64,000 bases of DNA, taken from assembly GCA_947396885.1 (NCBI GenBank), contig OX377205.1, positions 69,350,969 to 69,414,968 on the forward strand, in the 5' to 3' direction. The DNA comes from Heligmosomoides polygyrus polygyrus (Eukaryota > Nematoda > Chromadorea > Rhabditida > Heligmosomidae). Shown piece by piece: positions 17,164 to 27,240 of the stretch. The first letter of the stretch is position 1. Each line of letters starts with the position of its first letter. The position numbers and the translations under genes are program-made. Below the pieces are notes generated by a model. That model was not told where the DNA came from. It saw only the letters and a list, made by a program, of their open reading frames with translations, and ran no database searches.

Positions 17164-19936
17164 GGACTACCGGAAACTCCATCCCACCACGACACGGAAA
17201 CTGCCTATTCGTCTGCACTTATAACTGTCGTTCGATCGCATCTGAGTAGGATCTTCGGACACTGCTTTACAGAAGCCGCAACATCAAATACGACGTTATC
17301 GCCCTGCAGGAAACGAAAGGCAGAACGGAAACCATAAGAAGGACCGACCACAAGGAGCTTCTCATCATCGGAGCAAGGGTGGACAGAAAGAATATTGGCG
17401 GAGTTGGATTTCTCGTCAATTTGACAGTGCACCACCTAGTAGACTCTTAAAAGATCATCAGTCCGCGAGTAGCTGTTCTTCGTCTGGAAATAAAAAGATC
17501 AAGGAACCGTCTCCATCATAAATGGATATCCCCCAATATCTGCGGCCACAGATGAAGAAAAGGAGGAATTCTACAAGCTGTTCGAAAGGACTGTAAACGA
17601 CGAAAAGAGCTACTACAAAGTTGTCGTTGGTGACTTTAACGTTATCGTCGGTACGAATGATCACGATGGATGGAGGCTAGGACCACATGGAACTTCCTCA
17701 AAGAACGAAAACGGAGAGCGCCTGATAGACTTCCTATCCGCGTGCCGTCTCTACCATGGAAATTCTATGTTTAAGAAGCCTTCAAACCGACGATGCACCT
17801 GGGAAAGCCCAAATGGAGAAACACGTTCGGAGATCGACCACGTTCTTACAAACAGACGCTGGAATCTGTTCGACGTCTCCGTGCTGCCTTCATTTGACAC
17901 CGGCTCGGATCACCGTCTTGTCCGTGCGAAGCTGACTCTCAAAAAGAGGATGTTCAAGCGTGACACTCATAAACTGGCACCGGTGAGGATCCCCACATTC
18001 AAGTCTGAGGAGGTGGAATATGCAATAAAGTCGTATGATTGGAATCTTCTTGAAGATCTACCGGAAGACAACGACTTCTTTCCAAAGAACTGTTGAAATG
18101 TGCTAGAAGCTCTCGGGAAGCCACATCACCTTCTGCTTTAAGACTCAACGCAGATGCGATTAAGCTCTTGGAGCAAAGAAGAGCTGTCAAACTGGATCCT
18201 CTTCCCATCTAGAAAAAGTCACCATCTCAAAAGCCTGTCAAAATGCAGAAAAGGAGTCTACTTGAGCGTACAGAAGATTGAAGCTGTTAGAAGCCGCTGG
18301 GAAAGGTTCAAGCATAGAGCGCTGCAAACGAGATCTCTGCGACCAGAAGGCAATAATGTCAGGCCTTGTGAATAAGGATGGAACAATGCAATCATCTCGA
18401 AGAGCGATGGAGACCATCGTTCAAAAATTCTACACAGATCTTTTCGGTAGCCAGGCACTGCTCCCGGACCGGACGGCATTTCTGCTGACCTCCTTCGTGC
18501 GGGTGGCAGTGTCCTCTGCTCACTTCTTGCCAAGCACTTCAACCACTACCTTCGACTTGGTAGGATTCCGGACTCATGGAAGGAGTCGAAAACAGTTTTA
18601 CCCTTCAAAAAAGGTCAGCAGGAGAATATCAACAACTATCGATCCATCATCTTCTCTCGGTTGTGTACAAGATTTTCACCAAGGTACTGCTTAACCGCAT
18701 GGAGCGTTGCTTGGATGAATATCAGCCAGTGGAGCAAGCAGGGTTTCGCAAGGATTTCTCCTGCATGGACCATATTCAGACTGTCTCACAGCTCATCGAG
18801 AGGAGCCGCGAATACCACCTCCCACTTGTCCTTGTCTTCGTGGATTACCGGAAAGCGTTCGACTCTGTGGAAATCAACGCCGTTTTGAACGCAGTTGTGC
18901 ACGCTGGTATACCATCGCCCTACATCTGACTTCTCGACAAATGGTTCTCGAACACATCGACTACCATCCAGCTGTTGATCGAAAGCTTAAAATTCCTATC
19001 GGAAAAGGACCAGGGAGACACGATTTCTCTCAAGCTATTCACAGCGACACTCCAGGATGCCATGAAAGACTTGAACTGGGACGATAAAGGCTACCTTGTC
19101 GACGTTAAATGGATCAGCAACCTTCGCTTCGCCGACGATATTGTTCTCATCTCTACCAGCACGGCAGAAGTCGAGGAAATGCTGAACGAGCTCAGTGTGG
19201 CAGGTATGAAGATTGGATTTGACAAGAATATGTCCAAAACACAATTTATGGTCAACCAGTGGTGTGACACGGGACTCGTAAGGTTAAATGGAGTCGCTCT
19301 ACAACAGTTCGACTCCTACGTCTATCTGGGAAGAGAACTGAACATGGATAACGACCTCGCTCCTGAGATCGCAAGCAGTAGACGCGCAGCATGGGTAGCC
19401 TTCAGTTCGAATCGCGAAGTCACCGATCAGGTCAAGGATGCCGGCCTCAAGGCCTCGATATTCAACGCCTCTGTACTGCTTGCGATGTGTTACGCGACGG
19501 AAACCTGGCCCGACAACAAGACAATCGCCAGAGCGATGCAAACTACGCATCGTGCACTGGAGAGATGTCTTCTAAGGACAAGGCAGCAATGGCAAGAAGG
19601 CCTACGAAGCTCGGAGCTACGGGAGAAGTCGCAATTAGCGGACCCGCTGCAGTACATGAAGAAGTCCAAATATCGCTGGGCCGGACACCTGCTTCGACGA
19701 AAGGACGATCGATGGAGTCTCCGTGTCACAGAATGGCTCCCGAGAGACCATAAGAGACCACTGGGACGACCGCCAACGCGATGGGCAGACTCATTCTCAA
19801 GATCTTTCAGAGAGCGGAGTCTGCCTCACTGGATGCAAGCAGCCAGAGATCGAGCGGTCTGGAAGAGTTGTGGTCCCCGCTGAGAAGACCTCCAGCCGAC
19901 AAAGGACCATCAAAGTATCAAAGTAAGTAAGTATAT
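17164..19936 (+). mobile_element. RTE-1-like LINE, copy B, nearly full length, inactive
   Basis: Plus-strand RTE LINE facing away from copy A. The endonuclease begins near 17190 (CTYNCRS), continues with GGVGFLVN (about 17400) and ends with SEIDHVLTNRRW and TGSDHRLVRAKL (about 17830-17940). Relative to copy A about 100 bp are deleted near 18455, removing the start of the reverse transcriptase domain. The remainder has VYKIFTKVLLNRMERCL, VDYRKAFDSV, DQGDTIS and the catalytic box RFADDIVLIS (about 19125-19155). A long frame runs to TGA 19881-19883 and ends with a typical WLPRDHKRPLGRPPTRW tail. The 3' end has the short AAGT/AGTA repeat (about 19912-19933) usual for RTE. Stops in the endonuclease and the internal deletion make it dead. 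Confidence 0.92.
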
Positions 19937-20376
19937 TGCCTTCGATGCGGTATGGTGCTGAGACCTGGACTCTATCAAAGTCAGCCAAGCAAAAACTTGC
20001 AGCAGCGCAAAGACGCATGGAACGCCAAATGATTGGCGTGTCTTCGAGATAGAAAGCGCAACATGTGGCTGCGAGGAATTACTAAAGTCAAGGATGTGGT
20101 CGACTGTGCCATGGTAAGAAAATGGACATATTGCTGGAAGATCTTTAATACTTTTGATAAGTGGTCTCGTCAGATTATGGAGTGATGTCCTCCGTCCAAA
20201 CGAACAGTGGGACGACCAAAATTTAGATGGCGAGATGTATTCCAGAAAGCCTTTGAAACATGCAATTTGCAGGAAGAAGGAAGAATGAAAACGAAGCGCG
20301 AATGGATCGATCTAATGAGATGCCGCATATTGTAAAATATTGAAAGGCATATAAAAATAAATAAATAAATAAATCC
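19937..20376 (+). mobile_element. 3' fragment of a second RTE LINE with (AAAT)n tail
   Basis: Directly after copy B, a frame reads MRYGAETWTLSKSAKQKL, then QRRMERQMIGV and similar. This is the well-known C-terminal region of RTE/BovB-type polyproteins (YGAETW, R-R-M-E-R-x-M-I-G). It is broken by stops. The element ends in AAATAAATAAATAAAT at about 20356-20375. Confidence 0.75.
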
Positions 20377-20394
20377 AATGGGGCAATGTTGGAA

Positions 20395-21340
20395 GGAATT
20401 TCAATAGTATAAATAAGAAATAGTATGGATGACAGAACATCATGCTGAAGCAGACCCTGCTTTCTCATGAACCGAAGAGAAATCCTTTCCAATACGAGCC
20501 TGATACGATCTATTTAAAAAGAAGCCACTCATTCACTCAAATATTGTCGGATCGGATGAATCTCAACCAACTTCAGCTTATCTTCATAAGAAAAACCTTA
20601 TAAAATGCCTTTTCGAAGCCGAACTAAACGGCATCTACTTTTTGTTGACACTCAATAGGTGCTATTGACTCCAGTCATTTGGATATGAGAGTACTGCAAG
20701 ATCAGCGGATCGGCCTTTTGAGAAACCAAATTGATTGGGTGAAATGTTATTATGCGCCTCTATATGCGCTGAAGCGCTTTCTTACATTTTTTTTTTCAAA
20801 AATACGAACGCAAATCAATATAATGCTGACTGACGGTCTTTATTTGGATCATTTGACAGTTTTTCTTTGGTACAAGAGTTACAAGTGCATGCCTTCAACG
20901 GGAAGGCACCTCTGTCCTCTTCATGTTTAAAATAATATTATGCTCAAGAGGATATCCTGGTCATGTAGCTATGGTTTTCACCAAGAACAGAAGAACGAAG
21001 TCTGGAGTGAGGGAATAGGAACACCTTGAATCGGAACAGCTTTGTCAGTTTCACAATTTCTTCATTGTTAAACCAAACTGGTAATTCCGAGAAACTGTTA
21101 CGTGGCGGAACGAAATGTGGATGAGTCTGTTATATGTTTGTTGAAGGGTTTGCGAAATGACTTGGCGAAAAGTTCAGCCATCGTGAGTAAGTTTCTGGCG
21201 TCGAGGTAGAGACTTCCTCGCTCAAAGCGCTCGAAGCGCTTTGGATTTCCTCCAGAAATCCAAGTATGAACAACAAAAATGAGTGTCTGTCTATCACAAA
21301 TGATCTTCTCTCGTCTGCACAGCTCTGCGAGCTCAACGAC
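20395..21340 (-). mobile_element. Decayed CR1-like LINE reverse transcriptase remnant
   Basis: On the minus strand near 20395-20500 one frame reads RKQGLLQHDVLSSILFLIY, the degenerate equivalent of the S-G-V-P-Q-G-S-V-L-x-P-L-L-F-L-x-Y motif of CR1 reverse transcriptase. Further upstream (about 20690-20740) a GFSKGRS-like stretch and at 21130-21330 a linker-like frame have the same orientation. Many stops and shifts are present. Confidence 0.5.
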
Positions 21341-23313
21341 CAGAAGTGAGATTAGGTCTCATTCGCTACTGGCTGGCAAACAACGAGTCTAGCGCCATAT
21401 TCAGTGGTGAAAGTGATGGAGTTCATCTTCAGCGTTTGTGAGCTTCGTGACTTTAGGTCAAAAATGGGTACTGCAGTATGTCCCATTCCCCTCTACTGTT
21501 TGACTAAAGAGGGCGAACATCAGCACTTGCGGTGGTCCAATTATTGAGTTCTTTTCTCCCACTTGAGTAGTCCCGCTCGTAGAGTATACAGGTCCGAAAT
21601 GCTAGGGTAGTTAAGGCGCTTGACGGAGGTGGAGCGCAACTAAAACTAAGCACCACGTCCAGGCCTCTGCATTAGGTGCAAGGAGGCCAGGGACGTCTGG
21701 ATCAGGGATTGGTGGAATTTCTGTTTTCTGTTTTTTTTATTCTCCGACCATTCTAGGCTAATTCTCATGTTTTATGTTTTCTGGGAAAAAATGTTGAAAT
21801 TGGACAGAAAACGGAACATAGAGCTGCGTGCAAAATCTTACCGAAGCAATTCAACAATAAGAATTCAAAAAATCTTTTAAAATCGTGAGTTTCATGGCAA
21901 AAAGGTTGGTTTTAAGGTAATTGAAAGTGAGAATATGGTGTTTGGGTGTGCTCAAGCTGAAATTGTGGCATGTACTCATCGACTGCACCACTTTGTTTGA
22001 CTGATGATGTAAGTGCTACTGACAAGGAGTTTCTTCGTAGCTCATTTTACGCCTTCTGCGACTTGGTTTCGTCTTCATTCCAATTTCAGCAGTAGTCTAG
22101 ACCATGAAAACTGTGTAAAGGCTACAGGGCTAGTGTCTAGGAAACTACATTTAAATATTGAGTGATCACAAATATTCGCCACCGATAAGTGTGTTTATAA
22201 GTTGAAACTTTTTTTCAAAAAGTTTTGCGACAGAAGTACCTCGCACATGTGTCTGATAGCAAAATCTATAGTGAACCTCGCACTCATCGTACGTTCACGT
22301 CGTTCTCATTTCTTCGGATCCAGAATGATGAATGCCTACCTACAACTCAGTAAGACTAGCCCCTCCGGGATTCAAATATTCTTTCAAACGCAGCAAAACA
22401 AATTCTCTGTGCGTAGGTGTTTGGGAGCGACTTTTTTTGTTGTATTGCAGTTTTATTTCACTCCTGACTTATACAGAGTATTTCAATAAATAAATGAATA
22501 AATAAATAAACAAATAAAACAAGAAATTTGGACGGACGCAATATCATATGCATGTGAGAGAAAGAACAAAAAGAAAGATGGAAAAATTTTCGTGTGATTT
22601 TTATGGACAGCTGGTTCTGCAGTAAACTGTCATTGGGTCTAAGCAGTGCACCGCCTTCAGTTTTCAAGCCCTGAAGTGGTGGTTTGCCCATTATACTCCC
22701 ACTTCTTTCTCATCAGTACCATTATGAGGCGATGTGTGACTGTCCATTAAATTTAGGCTGATCTACCTATGAAGGTGACTGATTCTGCTTAATTCATTCC
22801 TCATGAGTCATCTCAGCGAACGCTGATTTGATTTTAAGCGGCCGCCTGAATCTTCTCCAGTTATCCTCGCCGCGTGCCAGAGAGCGCTGTAGTTGGTCGT
22901 TGAAGGAACAGAGCGAGCAGGAAAAACGCATCTTTCAGCGAAATAATTCACCTTAATGATAACTTCAAGGTTTTCACTTTTCAATTTTTGTGTTTTCTGG
23001 TGTTTTTGGTTTTCCAGTTTTTCGACAATCGCAATTTAGTGTTTTCTGAGAGATATTTGAAAAATTTCGTCCATCCCTGGTCAGGGTGTGACGTTTGGGG
23101 ATTTTTATACTTTCGCGGCATCGCGATTGCCGTGCCTCTCCCAATGCTACTCAGTCGCTGGTCATCCCAACCAGGGATGTGCGAAAGTTTTTTGAAAGAG
23201 GCGGAACACGACAGACGGAACGGAATGGCTCAAAGTGACCGGAAACTGAAATACGAAACGAAAACAACATATACACGGAAATGGAGATATATTCGCTATT
23301 TATTTTTTATTTG
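21341..23313. other. Non-coding repeat-poor stretch
   Basis: No gene or complete element is visible. A short (AAAT)n-like microsatellite lies at about 22484-22521 and could be the tail of a lost LINE. Around 23160-23270 is a block with GGAACGGAATGG that is related to 26745-26830 (GGAACGGAACGG), a dispersed repeat of unknown type. Confidence 0.45.
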
Positions 23314-23326
23314 TATTTATTCTGGC

Positions 23327-23625
23327 GGGCGCGTGTAGCGCAGTCGGAGGAGGCGCGACTGTCGCGTGCACCCGATACCAGGTTCCTGGTTCGGGTTTCC
23401 CGCCCAGGCCAACCAAGCCTTCCATCCCTCCGGGGTCGGTGAATTGGTACCAGACTTGTCTGGGAAGGATAAAGCGCTGACTTGTTCATCGGCTGGCCAC
23501 CGCAAATCACTGTATGGCCAAATACGCATTCATGTCGCCTCCACGACATCCCGTAGAAGTAAAATGCGCTGGCGCATCCCAGAAGGGATTGAGTAATGCC
23601 GTCCTTTATCCTTTATTCTTATCCT
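23327..23625 (+). mobile_element. SINE-A, complete copy with 13-bp TSD
   Basis: tRNA-derived SINE. The head has a polymerase III A box (GTAGCGCAGTCGGAGG, about 23334) and B box (GGTTCGGGTTTCC, about 23390). The body is shared with copies at 26332, 35697, 51661 and 63484. The tail is TCCTTTATCCTTTATTC. A 13-bp target-site duplication, TATTTATTCTGGC, flanks it at 23314-23326 and 23626-23638. The insertion lies in the 3' tail of the minus-strand CR1 element that follows. Read-through frames over this copy are not genes. Confidence 0.92.
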
Positions 23626-23639
23626 TATTTATTCTGGCA

Positions 23640-25290
23640 TAAGCATGAGTCTCCGCGTTACAATCTAACAAAAGAACTGAACGAAAGAACTAATGAACAA
23701 CTCAATTAGGTACCAATTCTTGTGCAACGTTTTCAACACATCTCATATAGCACGGCATTGAAATATTTGTCAAGCAAGATACGTTCTACATGTACGCGAA
23801 GACAGACTCGCCAGATCATCATACCTCCCAAGCAGCAAATTAAATATCCTTGAGGATCCTGTTCTAAGTCGCTTCCTTGCCATCGAGATTCGAAGTTTGA
23901 GCTTCCGCTTTACGGATCCCTCAGCGTCCCATCAAAAAGTTCTAGGCCGTTAATGGAAGGCTTGTTGGTAAGGATTTTGTACACCATGAAAATGTCGGCC
24001 GTTCTTTTTCTGCTTCTCAGTGACGAAAGACCTAAAAACACAGATCATTGAGGACCACGAGGTTGAGGCTGTAGTCCATCGAATAGCACCCTATCATAAG
24101 CTTGTTTTTTGCACTTTCCAAAAGGTCAGCGTCCTCCTTCTTCGTTGGATTATATACTGTAATGTCCGATTCCACAATCGGTCGCACCTAGCTTTTATAA
24201 GCACGTATATAGACTTCAGGGAACTTTGATTTCAAAGCCCTGAAGAGTTGTATATACGATAATTGTTTTTTTTACCAAAACACTGCTATGTTGAGAAAAA
24301 CATAGCTCACTGGTAACACTGTGGCCTAAATCTCGAACTTCATTTACTCTGTTGAGCTGTTAATTCCGTATGTCGGCATCCGAGTCTGGTTTTGGGCCCA
24401 ATCATCAAAAGACGAGCTTTTCCGTTGAAAGTAGCAGTTCCCATAATTCGGCCCAGCGACTGACGAAGTCAGTCGCTGCCCCGAAATTTACAAAAGAATA
24501 AATGAGCCTGAAGACTCCAAGTCCTTCAAGCAGCGACGAAGTCAGTCGCTGCCTGAAGGGACATGGAGTCTTCAGGTTCATCGATTCTTTTGTAAATTTT
24601 AACGTCGTCGGCATACATATTGCATTTGACCACCAAATTGTTGATGAGTCGTGGGAGTTCATAAGTATACAACAAGAACAAAAGTGGGGAAAGCACTCCG
24701 CCTTGGGAAACAGCATTTAAGGCGGGAAAGACTTTAGAGAACTCACGCTTGATCTTCACTTCCACACAGAAACTGCCGAGTCCAATTCACTGATTCATGA
24801 GATGGATTGCTACAGCTCTCATTTTTATGAGCAATTTCTCAAGAGGAGCTTTGTCAAAGGCTTTGGAGAAGGCAAGGTACATCACATCCGTGCGCTTTTT
24901 CTCTTCAATAGCCTTGGACCAGTCATTGAGAGAGGTGAGTAGCGCAGCTTCTACGGTTCTGCCTTTGAGGAAACCGTACTGGTTGTCTGAGATTATTTTG
25001 TACTTCTCTATGTGTGCTAAAACATGCTCTTTTCGAAAGTCCTTGCAAATATTGAGGTGATGCTAACCGGCCTGTAATTTTTGGCATCATTGCGGGGTCC
25101 GTTTTTATGAATGGATGTTATAAAAACGTGTTATCACCTGACGGAGACCTCGGCTCTTATAAAGACTGATACTTATATTTGCTAAAAAGTACATGTAAAA
25201 CAGAGTCTGGAGCTGCTTCTTTGCATTTCTTTTTGCGCAAAGCTTCCAGGCGAGGAACACCTTTCACAGACTCATACACATCCTCATCAG
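23640..25290 (-). mobile_element. Decayed CR1-like LINE (RT plus C-terminal region)
   Basis: Read on the minus strand, from 25290 downward: DNQYGFLKGRTVEAALLTSL, a YLAFSKAFDKAPLEKLL motif (F-D-F-S-K-A-F-D-x-V in intact relatives), SQGGVLSPLLFLLYTYELP and the catalytic box CNMYADDVKIY (about 24595-24630). After an inserted hairpin (24454-24599) the C-terminal part continues with FKALKSKFPEVYIRAYKS and VRPIVESDITVYNP (about 24120-24240). The 3' end near 23640 carries an AATAAATAA tail that has been entered by the SINE at 23327-23625. Frameshifts and stops are present throughout. Confidence 0.8.
24454..24599. repeat. Hairpin formed from an inverted piece of CR1 reverse transcriptase
   Basis: Arms 24483-24537 and 24541-24599 are inverted copies of the same CR1 coding segment (GAAATTTACAAAAGAAT... 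against its complement) folded around GAA. Immediately left, 24454-24478 is a perfect 11-bp palindrome CAGCGACTGAC / GTCAGTCGCTG around GAA. The structure interrupts the LINE just after its YADD box. Confidence 0.85.
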
Positions 25291-25335
25291 AACGTGGTAC
25301 AATGAAACACTAATTTGTAGCACTATTGTGTTATC

Positions 25336-25518
25336 TGTCATGTCATAACGATGTTTTGTTGCGATCAAAACTTCTAGCGCCAGGCGGGACTCGAACTCGC
25401 ACCCCCCTGTAACCGGACGGGTATGCTCTACGCCATTACACCACCGGCGCTGTTTGATCGAACGCAACATCCACACCTCGATACCAGCCACTTAAGGTTT
25501 AAAGAAACTGATTCGAAT
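25336..25518 (-). mobile_element. SINE-B: tRNA-like retroposed copy with 12-bp TSD
   Basis: It contains a 74-nt tRNA-like segment on the minus strand (25450-25377) with a 7-bp acceptor stem (GCGCCGG with CTGGCGC), a T arm (GCGAG-TTCGAGT-CCCGC) and internal polymerase III boxes. The anticodon arm does not fold well and position 33 is not U, so a functional tRNA is unlikely. The 12-bp repeat TATTGTGTTATC at 25324-25335 and 25519-25530 flanks it as a target-site duplication. A second copy with the same flanking arms (GCGATCAAAACTTCTA, TTTGATCGAACGCAACATCC) is at 44491-44681. Confidence 0.78.
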
Positions 25519-25530
25519 TATTGTGTTATC

Positions 25531-26318
25531 GTTTAAGCTAGGCCACAGTGAAAAAGAACACGCTGACCTGCTGTAACAGCGTCCAGTTTCTTCATTTTTT
25601 CCTTGACTAATTTCGAGTAAAACTTTCATAACACATTTTTTTGTTGCAGAAAACTCACTTTCTCAAGAATTCTTGTGAAGCCTTGAACGAAAGCTGGTTC
25701 AAATAAGGGCTAAAACTGAAATCGCCGCTTTCGTCATTTATACTTCAAGTAATCTCAATTAATTAAAATTACAGCTCAAATTTGACATCTGATAAAGTCC
25801 CAAAAAAATCTTCTATTGATTTTTTATTGCATTGCAGTTGAAACAATCTAGAACGCCAATGTAGCCGTGGAGCGAAGGAGAGCATGGAGCAATCCTCGCT
25901 GAACGTACTGCTCCATGACGTTGTTTTGTAGGTAATTGTAGCTAAAGCTACTACAACAGGAATCTTCTGATCATTCAAACGTTGTGAGCACTTTTTTAGC
26001 ACACAATGCATAACTCTTTGAAAAGGCCAACGAAAAGTTCTACTTTATGCAGAACAAGGAAGAAGTCACCTCAGCTAATTTTTAAAAAGCCAGCATTAGG
26101 TGTGTGTGCTGATTTTGTATCGTTTTTTGACTCAATAATTTCTATGATTTGTTTTTTCCCATTCTAAAGCTGCCAACTTTTACTGCACTCTTTTGTTGAA
26201 CCTACTTTGTGTATCCTTTGGCCCAATGCTCTGTTCTGCTCTGCTTTTTGCTTGCACATTAACTTTGCCTTTGCACTCTGTCGTAACAATTTTTTTCAGC
26301 AATAATCTACTCAAATTC
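25531..26318. other. AT-rich interval; no gene supported
   Basis: I see no coding exon with convincing splice sites, no repeat family member and no RNA gene here. Confidence 0.5.
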
Positions 26319-26331
26319 AAGAATAATACTA

Positions 26332-26617
26332 AAAGGATAAAGGATAAAAGACGGCGTTACTCAATGCCTTCTGGGATGCGCCAGCGCATTCTACTTCTAC
26401 GGGATGTCGTGGAAGCGACATGAATGCGTATTTGGCCATACAATGACTTGCGGAGGCCAGCCGATGAACAAGTCAGCGCTTTATCCTTCCCAGACAAGTC
26501 TGGTACCAATTCACCGTCCCCGAAGGGATGGAAGGCTTGGTTGGCCTGGGCGGGAAACCCGAACCAGGAACCTGGTATCGACAGTCGCGCCTCCTCCGAC
26601 TGCGCTACACGCGCCTT
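26332..26617 (-). mobile_element. SINE-A, complete copy with 13-bp TSD
   Basis: Minus-strand copy of the family at 23327-23625. Its tail (AAGGATAAAGGATAAAAG on the plus strand) lies at the left and its tRNA-derived head with A box (complement of TGTAGCGCAGTCGGAGG) at the right. A perfect 13-bp target-site duplication AAGAATAATACTA lies at 26319-26331 and 26618-26630. Confidence 0.93.
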
Positions 26618-26885
26618 AAGAATAATACTAGACTTGCCAAACAGTAATCCTCTCACAACTGTATGAAGTTTTTTTTTCAAAATTAAAGAGGTGATTAGCG
26701 TTCAGTACAAAATTAGCGAACACCGACCGTTTCCGCTTTCCGGACCAAAAACGAGCGGAACGTGGAACGGAACGGCTAAAACCGGCCGGAAGCCGAAATT
26801 CGTAACTCGGAAACTGAAGATTCGCACAACACCGATGCCAACCCACTCACACTGAGTAGCGACTCGCATAAGACCTGTTCATATG

Positions 26886-27240
26886 CCTATGTCATACTTT
26901 CGCTCACCCCGAGCGAAGGCGACGAACAGAGCGATGAGCGAAGTCTCTTCGCTAGCGTGAAGCTAGCGAATAGGCGCGCAGTTAATAGCGTTGTGTGCAG
27001 CTGCGTCGTAGCATCGCTACCGATGCTGCCCGACGCTCTGCTCAGCTCAGCGACGCGGTCGCATCGGTAGCGATACCGTATCGCTCGAAAGTATGACACC
27101 CCGCTAGCGAGGCTTCGCTAGCGGTGGATCGGACAACTGCTACAGGCGTCTGCCCCTCCACAACGTCTGATACCGTCCCGTCCCCAATTATGTTAGTTGT
27201 CCATCGCCTTCGCTAGCGAAGAGCGATGGTATGACATAGG
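26886..27240. mobile_element. MITE with CCTATGTCATAC termini
   Basis: A 355-bp non-coding segment bounded by perfect 12-bp inverted repeats CCTATGTCATAC (26886-26897) and GTATGACATAGG (27229-27240). It is full of CGCTAGCG/TTCGCTAGCGAAG palindromic blocks. The ends resemble those of the 53425-53584 element (GGCCTATGTTATACTCCC). No target-site duplication could be fixed. Confidence 0.7.

Noticed and set aside
23317..23596. Frames of 70-80 codons over the SINE at 23.3-23.6 kb (and the equivalents at 26.4, 35.8 and 63.4 kb)
   Set aside because: The same translated phrases recur at every SINE-A copy in both orientations; they are read-through of a non-coding retroposon.
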